Source of the DNA: Chromobotia macracanthus
Lineage: Eukaryota > Chordata > Actinopteri > Cypriniformes > Botiidae
NCBI GenBank assembly: GCA_036877525.1
Contig: JAZGTH010000071.1
Coordinates: forward strand, 4,722,001-4,786,000
Direction: 5' to 3'
DNA: 64,000 nt
The position numbers were made by a program, and so were the translations under genes. The notes beneath the pieces were generated by a model. The model was not told the DNA's origin and ran no database searches. It saw only the letters and a program-made list of their open reading frames with translations. Below are positions 1-12,253 of the stretch, one piece after another; positions within the stretch are counted from its first letter, which is position 1; each line of letters starts with the position of its first letter.

Positions 1-1680
1 TTGAAACTGCAGGAATATATTTTAAAAAGCGTGTAATACACTTACCTTTGTGTAGAGCTCTGTAGTTGCCATTGGGCCAGTTTGGCAAAGTATATTTCTG
101 TTTTGGCAGACCAAGGAAAAACCTGCGTATAACTACAGCTCTCTCTCTCTTTCTCTGTGAGAGTGAGTGACTGGCCCTCTGCCCTTTGTTCTTTTAGAGA
201 TGGAGGCATTATAACTGTATGGTAAGTTAACGGTTAATCTTCAAGGAGGCTACATGGTAAAAAGATTAAAACCATGTAAAACTGCTTTTCCAGCATCTCC
301 ATGCAGAATAAAATGGTGCACAATACCAATGCAACTCTGACAGCAAAACCTTTTTAAACTATCTTTTTGTTTTATGTTTTTAAAACTTGCCAGCACACAA
401 ACCCATCTATCAAATGACATTTAGATAGACAATGTTTAAAATAGTTCAAATGAAAAAGGAGACCTGTATAAATCACATTTTTACATTCATGAACCATAAA
501 AATGTTTTATTTCACATCACTCATCATTTAATGACCTTTCTGAAGGACGTTCAACAGAGCTAAGATCAGACAGACACAGGAAGCTGGTACATTAATATTA
601 TTAATAATAATAATATATAAAAATAATAATAATTTTGCTGGCGCAAAAGAAAGAATCAGTGGAGATTTGTAACACACAGGAACACTTTATTTTGAGAAAG
701 GCAGAAGTAAGTTTGGCAGTTGGCATGCTGATGTAGACTATGAACAGAACGTGGAATAAATCTTTTAAAAGTCAAACTTTTCACCCAGCAATGTTTTTTT
801 GTTGCTGAGCCACGGCATGATGTTTACACATCTCTTCGTATGAATCACGCATTACATCAGATGAATCACCATTTACATTTCAAACTCAAATTCTTTTTCA
901 ACATGGAAATGTTATTCCGTGTCAAGTATGAATAGCTTATAAAGAAACAGAATCAAGCACCAGATGGGTTGAAAACATCAAATTCCAACAAATATAAAAA
1001 AGAAAGTTGGGTTCAGCTATCTCTGCACCATTTGACTCTTTGTAACTTTTAATATCTCATTTCCTATGAGACCATAAAACATTTGGAATTGTGGCTAACA
1101 CATAAGAACTAAATATGTAAGAACTGAATCAGTATCAAACTGATAATACTGATTTTCCTTCACTGTTAGAACATTATTTAAAAACAAGGGCTCGATATCT
1201 CAAAAAACAAACAATGCTAATAGAAAGAGTAGTCAATACGTATGCAAAAAAACATACAGTATGTCTTAATCTCTCTGGAGTAATTTGAAACATATCGACT
1301 ACATTGAATGTATTTTCGTATGTTTACTTACAATTCAGTTTCAGTCGCAGACATGGCCGTTCTTGAACTGATTATTCTGTCAGCTGTGGTATATTTTTAG
1401 CACCCACTTGAACTGGAGGATTGTATTTTTGACCTGATTGTCAAATCTCCATATCAAATCGAAATACCCCTCCAGAAATAAACACTCTGAAAAACACTTG
1501 ATGCATTTCGGTTTATCTGCGAGTCGTATCTACGTCTTTTTTAACATTTTGTTCTTTTAGAAAACGTTCAAAATATAAAACAAATATATAATTACAAAGT
1601 AAAAGCTTCATGCCTGAAATCTGAGCCAACAGTCTTTGTGAGATCCCAACAGGTGGGTACGGATGGATATTCAGCTAAGC
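1..1680 (-). other. 3' UTR / downstream flank of mbd3
   Basis: AT-rich sequence with no credible ORF on either strand and no recognised RNA gene. Minus-strand poly(A) signals (AATAAA, seen as TTTATT on the plus strand) occur near 684 and 505, so part of this stretch is probably mbd3 3' UTR. An imperfect AT-rich run of ATA/TTA repeats lies near 594-635. Confidence 0.4.
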
Positions 1681-1797
1681 TGGGAGATGGGTGTCATGGT
1701 AACGTGGTATCGATCAGCAGAGCGTGTCTGGCTGTAGTTGAGCGTATGACTGTGTTGGGATGCTCATGTTCAGGTCATTCAGACACATTCTGATGGC
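1681..1797 (-). other. mbd3: Probable last exon of mbd3 (3' UTR, or alternative C-terminus)
   Basis: Five nt after the mbd3 stop codon there is a good donor (AAAG|GTGAGC at 1914/1913), and a matching acceptor (TTTACAG|GCC) puts the next exon start at 1797. The stop therefore probably lies in the second-to-last exon, too close to the junction to trigger decay. Read in phase 0, this exon stays open for 27 codons before TGA. A second possible donor, GAA|GTATAG, overlaps the stop codon in phase 0 and would join to that frame. The end of the exon is not visible; AATAAA on the minus strand occurs near 684-689, so the 3' UTR may run to about 670. Confidence 0.55.
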
Positions 1798-1918
1798 CTG
1801 TAAACAAACACACGACAACAATGCCTGCTTATAGAAAGTGCATACACTACAAGAGAAAACAGCTTTATGATTCCTTTTTTTGATCCTCAACTATTCATCC
1901 GTATTTTGCTCACCTTTG

Positions 1919-4900
1919 CTATACTTCCTGTTTGTCGTCATTGCAATTTCCTTCGTCTCTGAGTGCGTCTCCATCGCTAGATGTTTCTTCCACGTGTGCC
2001 AACATGTCGGCCATCAGAGCCTCTTCCAGACGTTTGCGAACGCTGTACACTAGTTCCTCTTGCTTCCTGTGACGTTTTGAAAAAACAATTGATCATTGAT
2101 ACCACATGGGTTACATCTTATATCAATATTTCACATAATAAGAGCGATTCACTACAATGCCGTCTTGAATACCTGATGTCCTCGTCTGTGACAATGAAGG
2201 CCTTACAGAGAGGTTGAGCCGTGTTGAGCCAGACTCCCGGGTTCTTCTCCACAGCTGCAGACAGCTGGCCTGTAATGGGAGCTGCACTTGTGTGCAGAGC
2301 GCTGGCAATAGCGGACAACAGGGTCTTATCTGTGCATCCAGGGCCCACTCCTTCAATCACACATAATATCACAATATTTTAAACATCCTAAACATTTTTA
2401 AAATCATTATTATTAGTGTTAGTATGTAATTCATATTTTTAACACTGTACACATTAGTAGCAGCGTGACAATGTAACAAATACAAAAAAAAAACACAAAG
2501 TGTGTATTGGCTTAAAATACTACATGTTCATTTTGAATAACTTTTTATTGAATATTTCGTAAAAAGCAATATCAAGAAATTAAACTGTAATTAACATGAT
2601 TAATTTTTAAAACGGCAAACTATTTCAGAAATTAAAATATTATGTTAAAAGAACGAACACACTGTAAAATTCTTAGTTTTAGAGATTTTCTGTCATGCTT
2701 TGTTCACAGCTGTGCTTTCATTCTGACATTCTGTCCTGTATTTTGAAGATTTCCTGTGTCTGTCTAGTATTTTCAACCCATGCCCTGATTATGCTCATCT
2801 GTTTCATGTTTTATTCCCTGTGTTTGTCTCTGCTCTTTTATCCAGCATTGTTTGTGAACCCTGACTTTGATTTTTGTTTGTTTATCTGGCCTTATTTATT
2901 TTACATCATGTTGTGGACACCACACACGTTATTGATCTTTGTTACTTTACTCTTTGTATAACATAATCCACATGTGGATTTAGTACTTCATCAGTACTTC
3001 ATATCACTGTATGTTACAGTACCTTGTAAGCCTTTTGGGAGTTCCATTGTTTTCACCAACTCTTCTGCTATATCAAAGGCATTGAGGCCACTCAACTTCT
3101 TCTCCCAGAAAAGCTGTCAATAAAACGACATTAGTATTGTGCCACCATAACAGACTTTTATGTCTGGCCAAGTAATGATAACCTAGCTAACAGGAAACGT
3201 TCTCAGAACATTGGTTAACATTCTCTAAAGGTTCCCTCAACATTATCAAAAATGTTCTTGCAGTACCATCAGTAGAACGTTTTGTTAACATTACTTATCA
3301 TATCAAAAAAGTTTTAGTGATATTAGTCAAACGCTTAAAAAAAAGTTACGGATTAAAAAACTTTGGACAACATCCAACCAACATTAATACAACGTCTAAA
3401 TAAACAAAATAACATTTAATATATTTGTTACTTAATGGAAATGTTGTGGAAACGTTCTTACAACCCAAAAATGTTAGCTGGGAAATAAGCTCTACTGTAA
3501 ACAGCACAGAACAGAATTACCTGTCTGGGTTGATCAATGGCTTTCTGTGGGTCTGTCTTGACTTTATTACTAGGGTGATTGGTAACTTTTGTGACGGGTT
3601 GTTTAAATATGGAGGCAGTCTGTCGTACTGGAAGAGATGTGTTCAGGTCGGGTTTGCCCTTTAAAAGATGTGCAATGGAACAAATTAGTCTGCTGTAAAA
3701 ACGGCCCCGAGCAGTTTTAAGGGCAATGCTTGCCTATTGCTTTAATAAACTAGTCAAACTGGTTAGTTATGCAGCTTGACCAGCTACAAACAGCAAGAAA
3801 ACACTCTTATGGCCTCTTAAATGCATCACCAAGCAGCTCAAAACCAAGTACAAGAACTACAACTGACATGTTGGTTTAGAGGATGGAATCAAAGTAAACA
3901 AATGAGGACATTTTAAATTACAGAAGCCTGCTGATGTCACCTCACCTTAGTCTGGCTACTGTTGTCATATCGGGGTCTCTGTCTGGTCTTGTTCAGCTTG
4001 CTCATGAGCATCTTGCCTGTTCGGAAATCAAAGGAGCTGAGATCCATGGAGTTGCCAAGGTAACGAGCCAATTGAGGCTTGCTCCGGAACTTCTTCCCAG
4101 TGGGGCTGGGGGGGGGCAGCAAAATAGGACACATCTCAGAGATCTGATAAATCCATCTGGATCCAAATTTAGTATAGTGACAATGTAGTTGTTGCATACA
4201 GATACACACACACACACACACAATGCCATGCAATGACAACTCGTTGTTGTAGCCTCACTGAGAAAGATTTTGATAGCCTGTGATGACATAATGACAATGT
4301 ATTTACAACATGAACGCTGCGACTACCAGAAATATTGAATACGTAAACATGTCAAATATGACTCACATCAAAAGTGTCATTTTAATGCTTAAAACTGACA
4401 CACGTGAACAAACAGGAAGCAGTTCACAGTTTTGTTTTTAAAAAATTCTGAAATATTTACTCTGCATAGAGTGCAATACAGCGATCTTGACTGAACTCTA
4501 ACTAAAAAAACGCATTATTGTATCGTCTAGTGTGTGAGCATATTTTACAAAACGACATGTACTTAAATTCCTTGGAAGGGTCCCTTCTAAGCTGTTGTCG
4601 CACATCTGCTCTACCAAGTGTGCGTTTAATACGCTAGGCTCACTATCAGCAGATTGAAATAATAGTAATATTTTTGTCTAGATCTCAGAGTGCAATTGCT
4701 GTGTTTTTTGACAAATTGTGCAGCCATTCGTGGTAGGTTTTGCTACCCCTTTTGCATCCAACAAATATTTTTACAGTCATAAATGTTTATATTAATATAA
4801 AGCTGTTAACAGATGCAATATGACGATGCAATAATGACATCACTGAACACTGTGTATGATGATGCTATGAAGCTTGTTTAAAATCCATGCACAAATCTGG

Positions 4901-6952
4901 ACAAACGTTTGGTTCTGGTCAATGGTTCTTCAAGCTTGTCAAGACGTGCAAACATGTAACATAGATGTTGTTTTAACTGATTAAATAATATACCACAAAC
5001 TATACAAACGACCAGCCTCCCCCCTCTCTCGCCTCTGTTCTTCCTCTTCTTCCTCACCTCTGCTAAAAAGAAAACAGTCGTGTCTATTTATGATGGGCTC
5101 ACATTGGGGTAGGTTCATTCAGACTGCCTGAAACAGTTTAGTTTAACAGGTATGCCATTACAAAAGCACATAATAACAGTTGCCTTTACACCTTACAGCC
5201 TGTGTGCATTGGTAACACTTAAATAAGAAGTTTAGCAATGCCCAAACAAATCTTTTTCTGCATCGGTTGTTTTTAAGAATTGGGTCGAACCAAAAACAAA
5301 GTTTAACATAAAGGGACAACATTACACAAATTAAAAAACAATAAACCGAATACAACTAAAACAGCATAATTACATAAAATAATAAAAACATTTGTCAGCA
5401 GAATTTGAAAACAAATATTTAACTATGAAAAACTGCACAGGGATATCAGGGTCACTATTTAATGATAATGAAAAAATGCTTTTTTAACCGGTTTGTTATA
5501 GCGAACTGCCCCAGACGAAACAACTCATTTAAATGACTCCCTTTAAAATCTGCAATTTGTAACTTTTTTGGTTAAAAATGAACAACTATGAGCACATACG
5601 TGACAGATCAGTGTTTAAAACGGTGTCATTATCTTATCCCGACTCGCATCAGTAGATTTATAATGATTTATCATTTGAGCTGTCGGGTCCGATTTGTCAG
5701 GCTGGCGTCACCATACGTAAAGCAACCTGCAGTTTTATGCTGCAAACAGAGATGGCGGTAGAGAGGCGCAAGTTGCCCATTGCAGCTTTAAAATGACTTG
5801 ACAAATGCTAGTTTCAAAGAAACTCAAATGCTTAAGGCGACCCCCTAACAAACACACACAAATGCCCTCCACAGCTGGGCCTACTTTTACATGACAATCC
5901 CCCTTTTGTACACAGTCCCTAACATAACACACATGGCTTCCCCCCGCAGACTACCCGAACAGAGCACTCCCACTTCGCACCCGGACGATGTCTGAGGATT
6001 TTGCATCCACTGACTTTGCTCAAATGATCATAATACACAGAGGTTTATCTGAATCAATGCACACTCTTTAACGCGTTTAGTGTTGCTTTGTCGCTTCACA
6101 AATCGATCCGCCGTAACGCAGCCTCGTCACTTCGTGCTCTTCTGGTCAATGAAGGATTCATCCGCTTGGAAAATAAGCTACATGCATATAAGCTACAAGC
6201 TTATGCAGCATGTCCGATGCATCGGCTATAAACCTGTAGTGGCACTTTTAGGAAAAATGCATGCATGCACATTTTAGTTCATCAGCCCATCTTGCAATTC
6301 AGGCAACTTGTGAATGTTACCGTACCGCAATATCGCGAATAAGACGAGGCGTGCCGACAGACTGAACGTAAACAAATGCATCGGCCAGCGAGCAGGTAAA
6401 ACCGAAGACGCGGTGAACTAAACTAACACAAAATCTCGCATCGGGAAACTGATGAAGGATGAAACGCTCGCAGGTGTATCCGAGCAAACCTGCGCGATTC
6501 GTGCCGACGCTGTGCGTTAAAAACAACCGGGGACGAACACGGGCGTACGCTGCACCTGGTCCCGGGCGACGTGAAACCGGTCCTCGATTCAGCGAAACCC
6601 GGAGCCATTGTCATTTTACGAAAAACGCTCGCCGTCCACGACAGCGCTTTATCCGTAGCCATAAAGGCTGCTTTGTTATGAAGAAGGTATAACGTGTTTT
6701 TGACTTCAGCATATGGTTTGTTTATATATATTTATTTATATATATTAATATTTTTCTACAACTACCGCCGTTTCAGAGCAATGCGCAAAGCGCGACTTTA
6801 GCAACCCCGGCAGACCAAAGACTATTGAAATAAACAAAAGCGATCGCTCGGCTCGCGAAACGCCGTAAATGTAAATGCGCACGCGATCCCGGTTCGCGAT
6901 TCGACGCGTTAAATCGGTATTAAATCGGTTGTACTCACTCGTTTTTCTCCAT
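1919..6952 (-). CDS. mbd3: Methyl-CpG-binding domain protein 3 (Mbd3), NuRD subunit, 242 aa
   Basis: Coding exons on the minus strand: 6939-6952, 3946-4105, 3521-3658, 3023-3113, 2173-2350 and 1919-2066. All junctions are GT/AG, phases agree, and the total of 729 nt encodes 242 aa plus TAG. Mbd3 is the scaffold subunit of the NuRD deacetylase/remodelling complex in the nucleus. Recognisable blocks in order: the second half of the MBD (GKKFRSKPQLARYLG, FDFRTGKMLMSK), the linker with LPVRQTASIFKQPVTK, the LFWEKKLSGLNAFDIAEELVK block, the VGPGCTDKTLLSAIASALHTS block, and a C-terminal coiled coil (RKQEELVYSVRKRLEEALMA) that in the family binds GATAD2/p66. The start ATG at 6950-6952 gives MEKN, like mammalian MERK. 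Oddity: exon 1 codes only four residues plus two bases and joins directly to PTGKKF, so about 32 residues of the usual MBD are absent. Human MBD3 is 291 aa; here the acidic tail is short. Paralogue a or b cannot be decided. Confidence 0.95.
3182..3482. mobile_element. Non-autonomous DNA element with AGCTAACA terminal inverted repeats
   Basis: About 300 bp lying in the mbd3 intron between 3113 and 3521. The left end begins CCTAGCTAACA and the right end finishes TGTTAGCTGGG, which are inverted copies. The interior is rich in AACGTTCT-like words repeated several times (for example near 3189, 3273 and 3452). It has no coding capacity, and repeats of this look are widespread in cyprinid genomes. 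The superfamily was not assigned. The right end stops about 39 bp from exon 3521-3658. Confidence 0.6.
4204..4222. repeat. (CA)n microsatellite
   Basis: Uninterrupted CA dinucleotide run in the first large intron of mbd3. Confidence 0.9.
5542..5793. mobile_element. MITE-like element, AAAGCTGCAAT terminal repeats (copy 1)
   Basis: About 250 bp inside mbd3 intron 1. The left end (TTTAAAATCTGCAATTTGTAAC) and the reverse complement of the right end (TTTAAAGCTGCAATGGGCAAC) match, so it has terminal inverted repeats. Its right arm, read on the minus strand, also aligns with the left arm of the copy at 37333-37591, including a shared CTCTACYGCCATCTCTG block. It has no ORF of its own and was not assigned to a superfamily. 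Confidence 0.65.
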
Positions 6953-7115
6953 TCTCTGTCGGTGTCGCCGTTTTGTGAATGTTAAATCCCCCTCTCTTCC
7001 TCTGCACTTTCTCTCCCCTCCCCCTTCAATGAGACAAATGAAAGACATTATGCCCGATTAGGGCTGAATTAACGAGACAAAGCCCGGGCGATAACACAAC
7101 GCGCCGTCGTCTTCG
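6300..7115 (-). promoter_or_regulatory. mbd3: CpG-rich promoter region of mbd3
   Basis: CpG density rises sharply over this stretch compared with the AT-rich flanks, surrounding the short first coding exon at 6939-6952. Exon 1 ends in a strong donor (GA|GTGAGT). The transcription start probably lies just right of 6952, in the CpG-rich 6950-7110 part. The sequence left of 6939 is the 5' part of intron 1. ORFs in it on both strands look like by-products of GC-rich DNA. Confidence 0.6.
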
Positions 7116-7977
7116 ACCTGCAAGATGTGTGTTTATTTTATTATAAATAAAAGTGAGTTTACTTACACAGTCCGTCACATTATAAAGGATGTTGTGGGCC
7201 GCCTGATGTGCATTATAAAGCTTCGTTTATCGTCGTTTAGAGAAACGCAAGCCACCAAAGTTATACAACGTGACTGTATTAAATCATACTACACACACTG
7301 TTGAAACGCTAATAAAACCATACCGCATTTCTACTGTAAACCTACAACACTGCGGGTGTTTTGTAAAAGCCATGTCATTTATTATCGCTTTTTCTTTATA
7401 CTGCCCGGCATTTGGGCGGAAACTGTGGTTACCATGGTGACGGCTTGCAGAGGAGCTTAAGGCGAGATGGGATAACCCGCTCCAAGATTTCTCCTCAAAC
7501 GCATCTGAAGTTGCTTTTCATCAAAATAAGACGCTGTACAAGTGCTTTAATAGTGTATAATGGCCGTGCAAGTGCTTTTAATATTATTTTGTTGGCATGG
7601 AGATAAAAAAAACACCGGTGCCCAAATAAAAATACGAGCCATACGAAGAAAAACATTAGATCACTCACTAAAGTCAAGCAATATCAAGCTCGTTTTAATC
7701 AAACACATTTTGATGCTTAATATGCACATTGAGTGTTCAAGCCACCTGGTGGCCAGAACAAGCCACCGGAGATCAGTCCTGTACAGACAGTCAAGTCTTA
7801 TTAGCAGGCCTGTTTTTACAGTCTGATTTACACACCAACAGCCCCTTACATTGTAGGATAATGCAAAACTTACACAACCAAATCAGCACAATAGATCTTA
7901 AAGCGAGTGGTTGTAGTTCGTATCACTGGCGCCGCCTACTGGACGGCCAAAGAACAACATCAATATTTGTGACTGGT

Positions 7978-7980
<3 letters not shown>
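7116..7980. other. Intergenic between mbd3 promoter and uqcr11 3' end
   Basis: No credible ORF, RNA gene or clear transposon ends were seen. The right-hand part probably contains the uqcr11 3' UTR, but no poly(A) site could be chosen with confidence. Confidence 0.4.

Positions 7981-8015
<35 letters not shown>
7981..8015. repeat. (AC)n microsatellite
   Basis: Pure AC run of about 35 bp, 36 bp downstream of the uqcr11 stop codon and so possibly within its 3' UTR. Confidence 0.95.
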
Positions 8016-8016
<1 letters not shown>

Positions 8017-8050
8017 CCTTTGCACAGATCCACGAAACAGGCTTGCAGAG

Positions 8051-8482
8051 CTAGTCATCCTTCTTAAATTTGCCTCTGATGTAGGGAACATGATCCAAAA
8101 CGACCCGCCAGTCTGTGAAATAGACAACAGCCACTCCACCTACGGTACCCCAGCCGACCATCGTGGGAACCCTGGATTATAAGAAAGGAAATAAACATAG
8201 AGTACAAGATAGATCACGTACATATTGACAGTCCAAATAATATCTCCACAGATGATGATATTTAAGATGATAAGGTGTATCATTAATGCGTTTATGTTCA
8301 TGTAGAAGTTTAGATAAACTTGTTGCATACTCGAGAGTGAACAGCTGAAGTGAGACCATGTTGACTCTCCTAGTTAACAATTTATCGCCCTTGTCTGTTT
8401 TGTAAATCAACGATAAATCACCTTACCATGCTCTGGCAATGGAGACGTATTTGGGACCGATAAGTTTTGTTAATTTTTGCAT
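8051..8482 (-). CDS. uqcr11: Cytochrome b-c1 complex subunit 10 (Uqcr11), 58 aa
   Basis: Two exons, 8427-8482 and 8051-8171, total 177 nt. The start at 8480-8482 gives MQKLTKLIGPKYVSIARAW; the intron (GT at 8426/8425, AG at 8173/8172) splits the TGG codon for Trp. Exon 2 reads VPTMVGWGTVGGVAVVY (the single membrane span), then FTDWRVVLDHVPYIRGKFKKDD and TAG. This matches the roughly 56-residue UQCR11/QCR10 family, a small one-span subunit of complex III in the inner mitochondrial membrane near the Rieske protein. The TDWR...VPYI.GKFKKDD ending is the diagnostic part. It was too short and split to appear as a long ORF. It sits between mbd3 and tcf3, as in human 19p13.3. Confidence 0.95.
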
Positions 8483-8529
8483 GTTTTCATTAAAGTTCTT
8501 CAGTTCAGATGAACGACGGCGACAGGACC

Positions 8530-9050
8530 CCGGGCTGCCCGTTGACAGCCTGAAAGAAAACTCTAGAACTGTGCAGAGTGCACGTGTATGCAACATTTAT
8601 TTACAAGTTTAATGCATTTTAACAATTATTTATAATAATTTAAAATGTAGCAACTCAGCTTAATCTTAATTAATCTTAATAAACATGACAAAAGCTACTG
8701 ATGTAGAAATAATAGTTATTATGAAATATATGGGACACAAACTCATCACAATCTGATCTGATCTGGCTGCTAAGCAACATATGGGAGTTTGGGTGTACGG
8801 ATTTTTATTTTACATCATAAAGTTTGGCTTACAAGTTTTGCAAACCTTTGCAACATTACTATTTGCAGTTAAAAGTTCCCCCCCACTTTAGAGAAAACAA
8901 ATTCTAACCACCAAGTCTATGCATTTGTTTTTACTGATTTCTGAGTATTGTCCTGTATTTTATACCCCCTTTATAATGTACCTACAATGCTACCAGTATT
9001 TTATTGTGTTCAACATTCCTCCAAAAGACAAGTTTTATTACAATGTTTTC
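8530..9050. other. Short intergenic: uqcr11 promoter side and tcf3 3' end
   Basis: AT-rich sequence between the uqcr11 start and the tcf3 3' UTR. A downstream-positioned TTTATT near 8803 could serve as a distal tcf3 poly(A) signal. No ORF of note and no CpG island. Confidence 0.35.
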
Positions 9051-12000
9051 TTTTATTTAACTCATTTGAAGGTATACAAGATCCAAAGCAAGACATTGGA
9101 AAAAAAAGTATAATTCTGTTATTAAAAATGGCACATTTATTGCTACATTACTGTTATATACAGGACAGTTCTCAATACCTACTTTATATATATATTTATA
9201 AAAACAAAGACAAAGAAAGACAAAAACCGGAGGCACTCTGAAGACACAACAGCAGTATTGTCCATGTCCCTACTGCAACTGCAAGACACCAGGTTCTGTA
9301 AAATTCACACACACACACGGTTATAATGAAGAAACTCACGGGCAGCAAATTGTCTTTGAGGCGCACAATGAATTTTTCATTCAAATGTTTACTCTGTTGG
9401 ACATTCAAAAGAAAATGCTTCAGCAACCAAGGAGATACAAAATATTTTGCTTGGAGCAAAGTCATTTTGATGAAATTTCAGACAGCAAAAACCTAGATCA
9501 CATTACAACTCCCTCCAGCCGCTAAAGCATTAGGCAATATAAAGGAGAAAGCAGGGGGCGTCATAAAAGCACAACACTTTCTTCAAAACAAACACATGAG
9601 GCAGAGTAAATAGATGCATTACGGATGCCTTTAGCTGGATACGATGGGAATTGTTTTAACAGTCTAGTGTTCCGGCCCCTACATTTGATAAACCAATGAC
9701 AATCGTTTTCATTTTCTGGTGTGGATCACAGATTACAGGAGACACTAGCATCTCAAAAAAAAAAATTCAACCTAGTCAACCCTCTGGCGACTAGAACATG
9801 ATTCCTAAACCTGCACAAACACAGCGTTATAAATGATGATGAAAAGCTTTTCTACTACGTTTCTAATCGCTGATCAAATGCCATATGCCAAATACTTCCA
9901 AAGAAAAACAAAACTGCTGAAAGAAATTGATGGATGACCTATTTTTGCATTTTCATATAATGAAAAGGTAACGTTTACAATAAAAAGTTTAGGCACTAAC
10001 AAGGCATCACTCTCAAAAAAAAATGACAGTCTTAAGAATAAGAAGGCCACTATATATATATATATATATATATAATGTGTGTTTAACAACTCAGTTTAAT
10101 CTTTATCAAGAATTGATGTTTCAATTATACTTCAGAACAACTGTCTCTGGGCAACAAAATTGTATATTCCCTTTACAGCGAAATGTTTATACCTTGAAAT
10201 CATATCCATTATGGACATTGGGACACTTGCACAGGTTTTAACACCAATTATATCCTACATAAATCAAATCATCCGGAACATCTCACGCACATGACATCCA
10301 ATGAATGCAGAAAATGTTAATGAAGGTGTATGTTGACAACCAAACGGTAAACAGGGTGGAGACCTTGAAATGACAATGCATGATAAACTGAGCTCACAGT
10401 AAGCCAGTCTGATGGTGACTCTGGGTGTGTGTTCTGCATTTGAGCATTACATTCAAACCAGTTGCAATGTGTGCATTGGTGAGACAGGGAAACTGTCTTA
10501 TGCACAACACCGTTGCCTTAAAACACTTCTAGTGACATGTTTGAATTAACACCTCAAACCACCTTGATCAATTCTCTCTTATTCTGTTTGTGAGTATAGA
10601 GCTATCAGGGGACACATTCGTGGTCATCGCAAAAAAAGTATGGGCTCCTGGGCAACATTTTAAGGGGTGGGCCTAAGGCCTGTAGGCCTCACTGTAGGCC
10701 ACCCCTGAGGCCTGGTTCTCCCCAGCTGAAGGCCTTGTGCATACTTGGCTTCTGAAAATATAGGCATGACCTTTTGAAACATGTATGGCCCATTTCAATC
10801 ATACTCGTCTCTGAGCGTTCACTATAGACTCTACACTTCAAACTAATATGTTTTTGTTATTTAGAAATCTACAATGTATAGACTAACAAAAATATATATA
10901 TTTATATATATATTCTTACATTTTTCTCAAATCGAAGTAACATCCATTACGCATGTGTGAGGTGGATGTGTGAAGGTGGACTTTTGGCAACAATGACAAC
11001 AGCCAATCAATGTGAAGGAGGGACAAACAAAAATTTCCTGGCCAAATAAAAAGGGACACCAAACAAAAACGTGAAAAGTCAACTTGGCAATTCTGTTGTT
11101 GAGCTTAGAAACACAATGTTTGGAATCCAAGCATTGTTGTTGTTGTTGTTATGGTAACAAGCTGTCAGTTCGTGTTTCTTCTTACTTCTGATTGGCCGAA
11201 CCAGCCTAAACTAAACTCAATGGCATCACAAGAGCTGAATAACGTTGGATGAAGCGTGATGCTGGGGATATGAAACAAGCCTCCCGTTTCCAAGAAGACA
11301 ATTGGGTTCTAAACAGTCTGGTCAGCTGTGACGGCCCATGTGCTTTTCTCCCTTTCTGGAAGAGCCCTGGCCCACAGAGCTTGCTTGGATACGTAATCCT
11401 CAAAAGCACCACAGGTTCTTCCCCCTTTCTTGTTGGGTTTGGTTACACAACGCACATAAGACTGTACCTTTCAGTAGGGAATGAGAAACCACATTTAAAA
11501 AAAGTTGCTCATATACAAGCAACTCCCAAACAACTTTGTTCCATACAAGTAAGCAGTTTGCGTCTTATATAAAATGTAACAATTAGGCACAAATCCATGA
11601 TTAAATTTGACGTTTGTTAACATTAGTCTTGTCTCTCAAAGAAACTCTCTCTGCAGTGGAAAACAGTCAGTTGTGGTCAGAACACATCTATTCCTATGAT
11701 CCGTCATTTTAGGGAAGCAGGAAAAATACAAAAAACGGAGAAAGAGTTCTTCACATTTGTGCTGGTAATTGCGGTCTGGAGTGATCACCATGGAAAATCT
11801 GCCTGTGTCAGTTTCGGCGGTAGGTTTGTGTGTCTGGGGGGGGGGTTTAGAGGATGCACCTCGAGTTTACGGACGATATGCTTCCCAAGTCACTATATGC
11901 ACACAGAGAAAATGAGAATGTTGGAAGAAATCGAAGGTCACTTCTTCCAGGAGCCCCAAGAAAATTTTGTGGGATCTAAGGATGAAAAACAGTTGTGTTA

Positions 12001-12253
12001 AAATAAATAAAAATAAATAAACTTGTTTTCGTAGAACCCAAAATGCATTTAGACACTTAAGATAAAAAAAGATATATTTCAATTAAACTATTTCATAAAA
12101 AATGAGGTCTTAATACTTTGTACTTAATACGCATACTGTTTTTAATACAGTATATAGCCTTTTCATTTAAGACAAAAAGCCTTTAACCCAGTAGTTTTAA
12201 TTAACTGGGTTACACAAAAGGACGTAATTTTAATATCGTCACTCACCACATTA
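9051..12253 (-). other. tcf3: Probable long 3' UTR of tcf3
   Basis: About 3.2 kb after the tcf3 stop with no coding potential. Minus-strand AATAAA signals lie near 9052 and 9136, at a plausible distance for an E-protein 3' UTR. It contains a (TA)n run at 10051-10074 and a GC-rich palindromic patch at 10663-10713. Confidence 0.5.
10051..10074. repeat. (TA)n microsatellite
   Basis: Twelve uninterrupted TA units within the presumed tcf3 3' UTR. Confidence 0.9.

Noticed and set aside
2695..2961. 88-codon plus-strand hydrophobic ORF
   Set aside because: T-rich intron sequence of mbd3 giving Phe/Leu-rich translation; looks like repeat-derived DNA, not a membrane protein.
6317..6692. Overlapping ORFs on both strands in the mbd3 promoter
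   Set aside because: CpG-rich DNA has few stop codons; no family match, and they lie in mbd3 intron 1.
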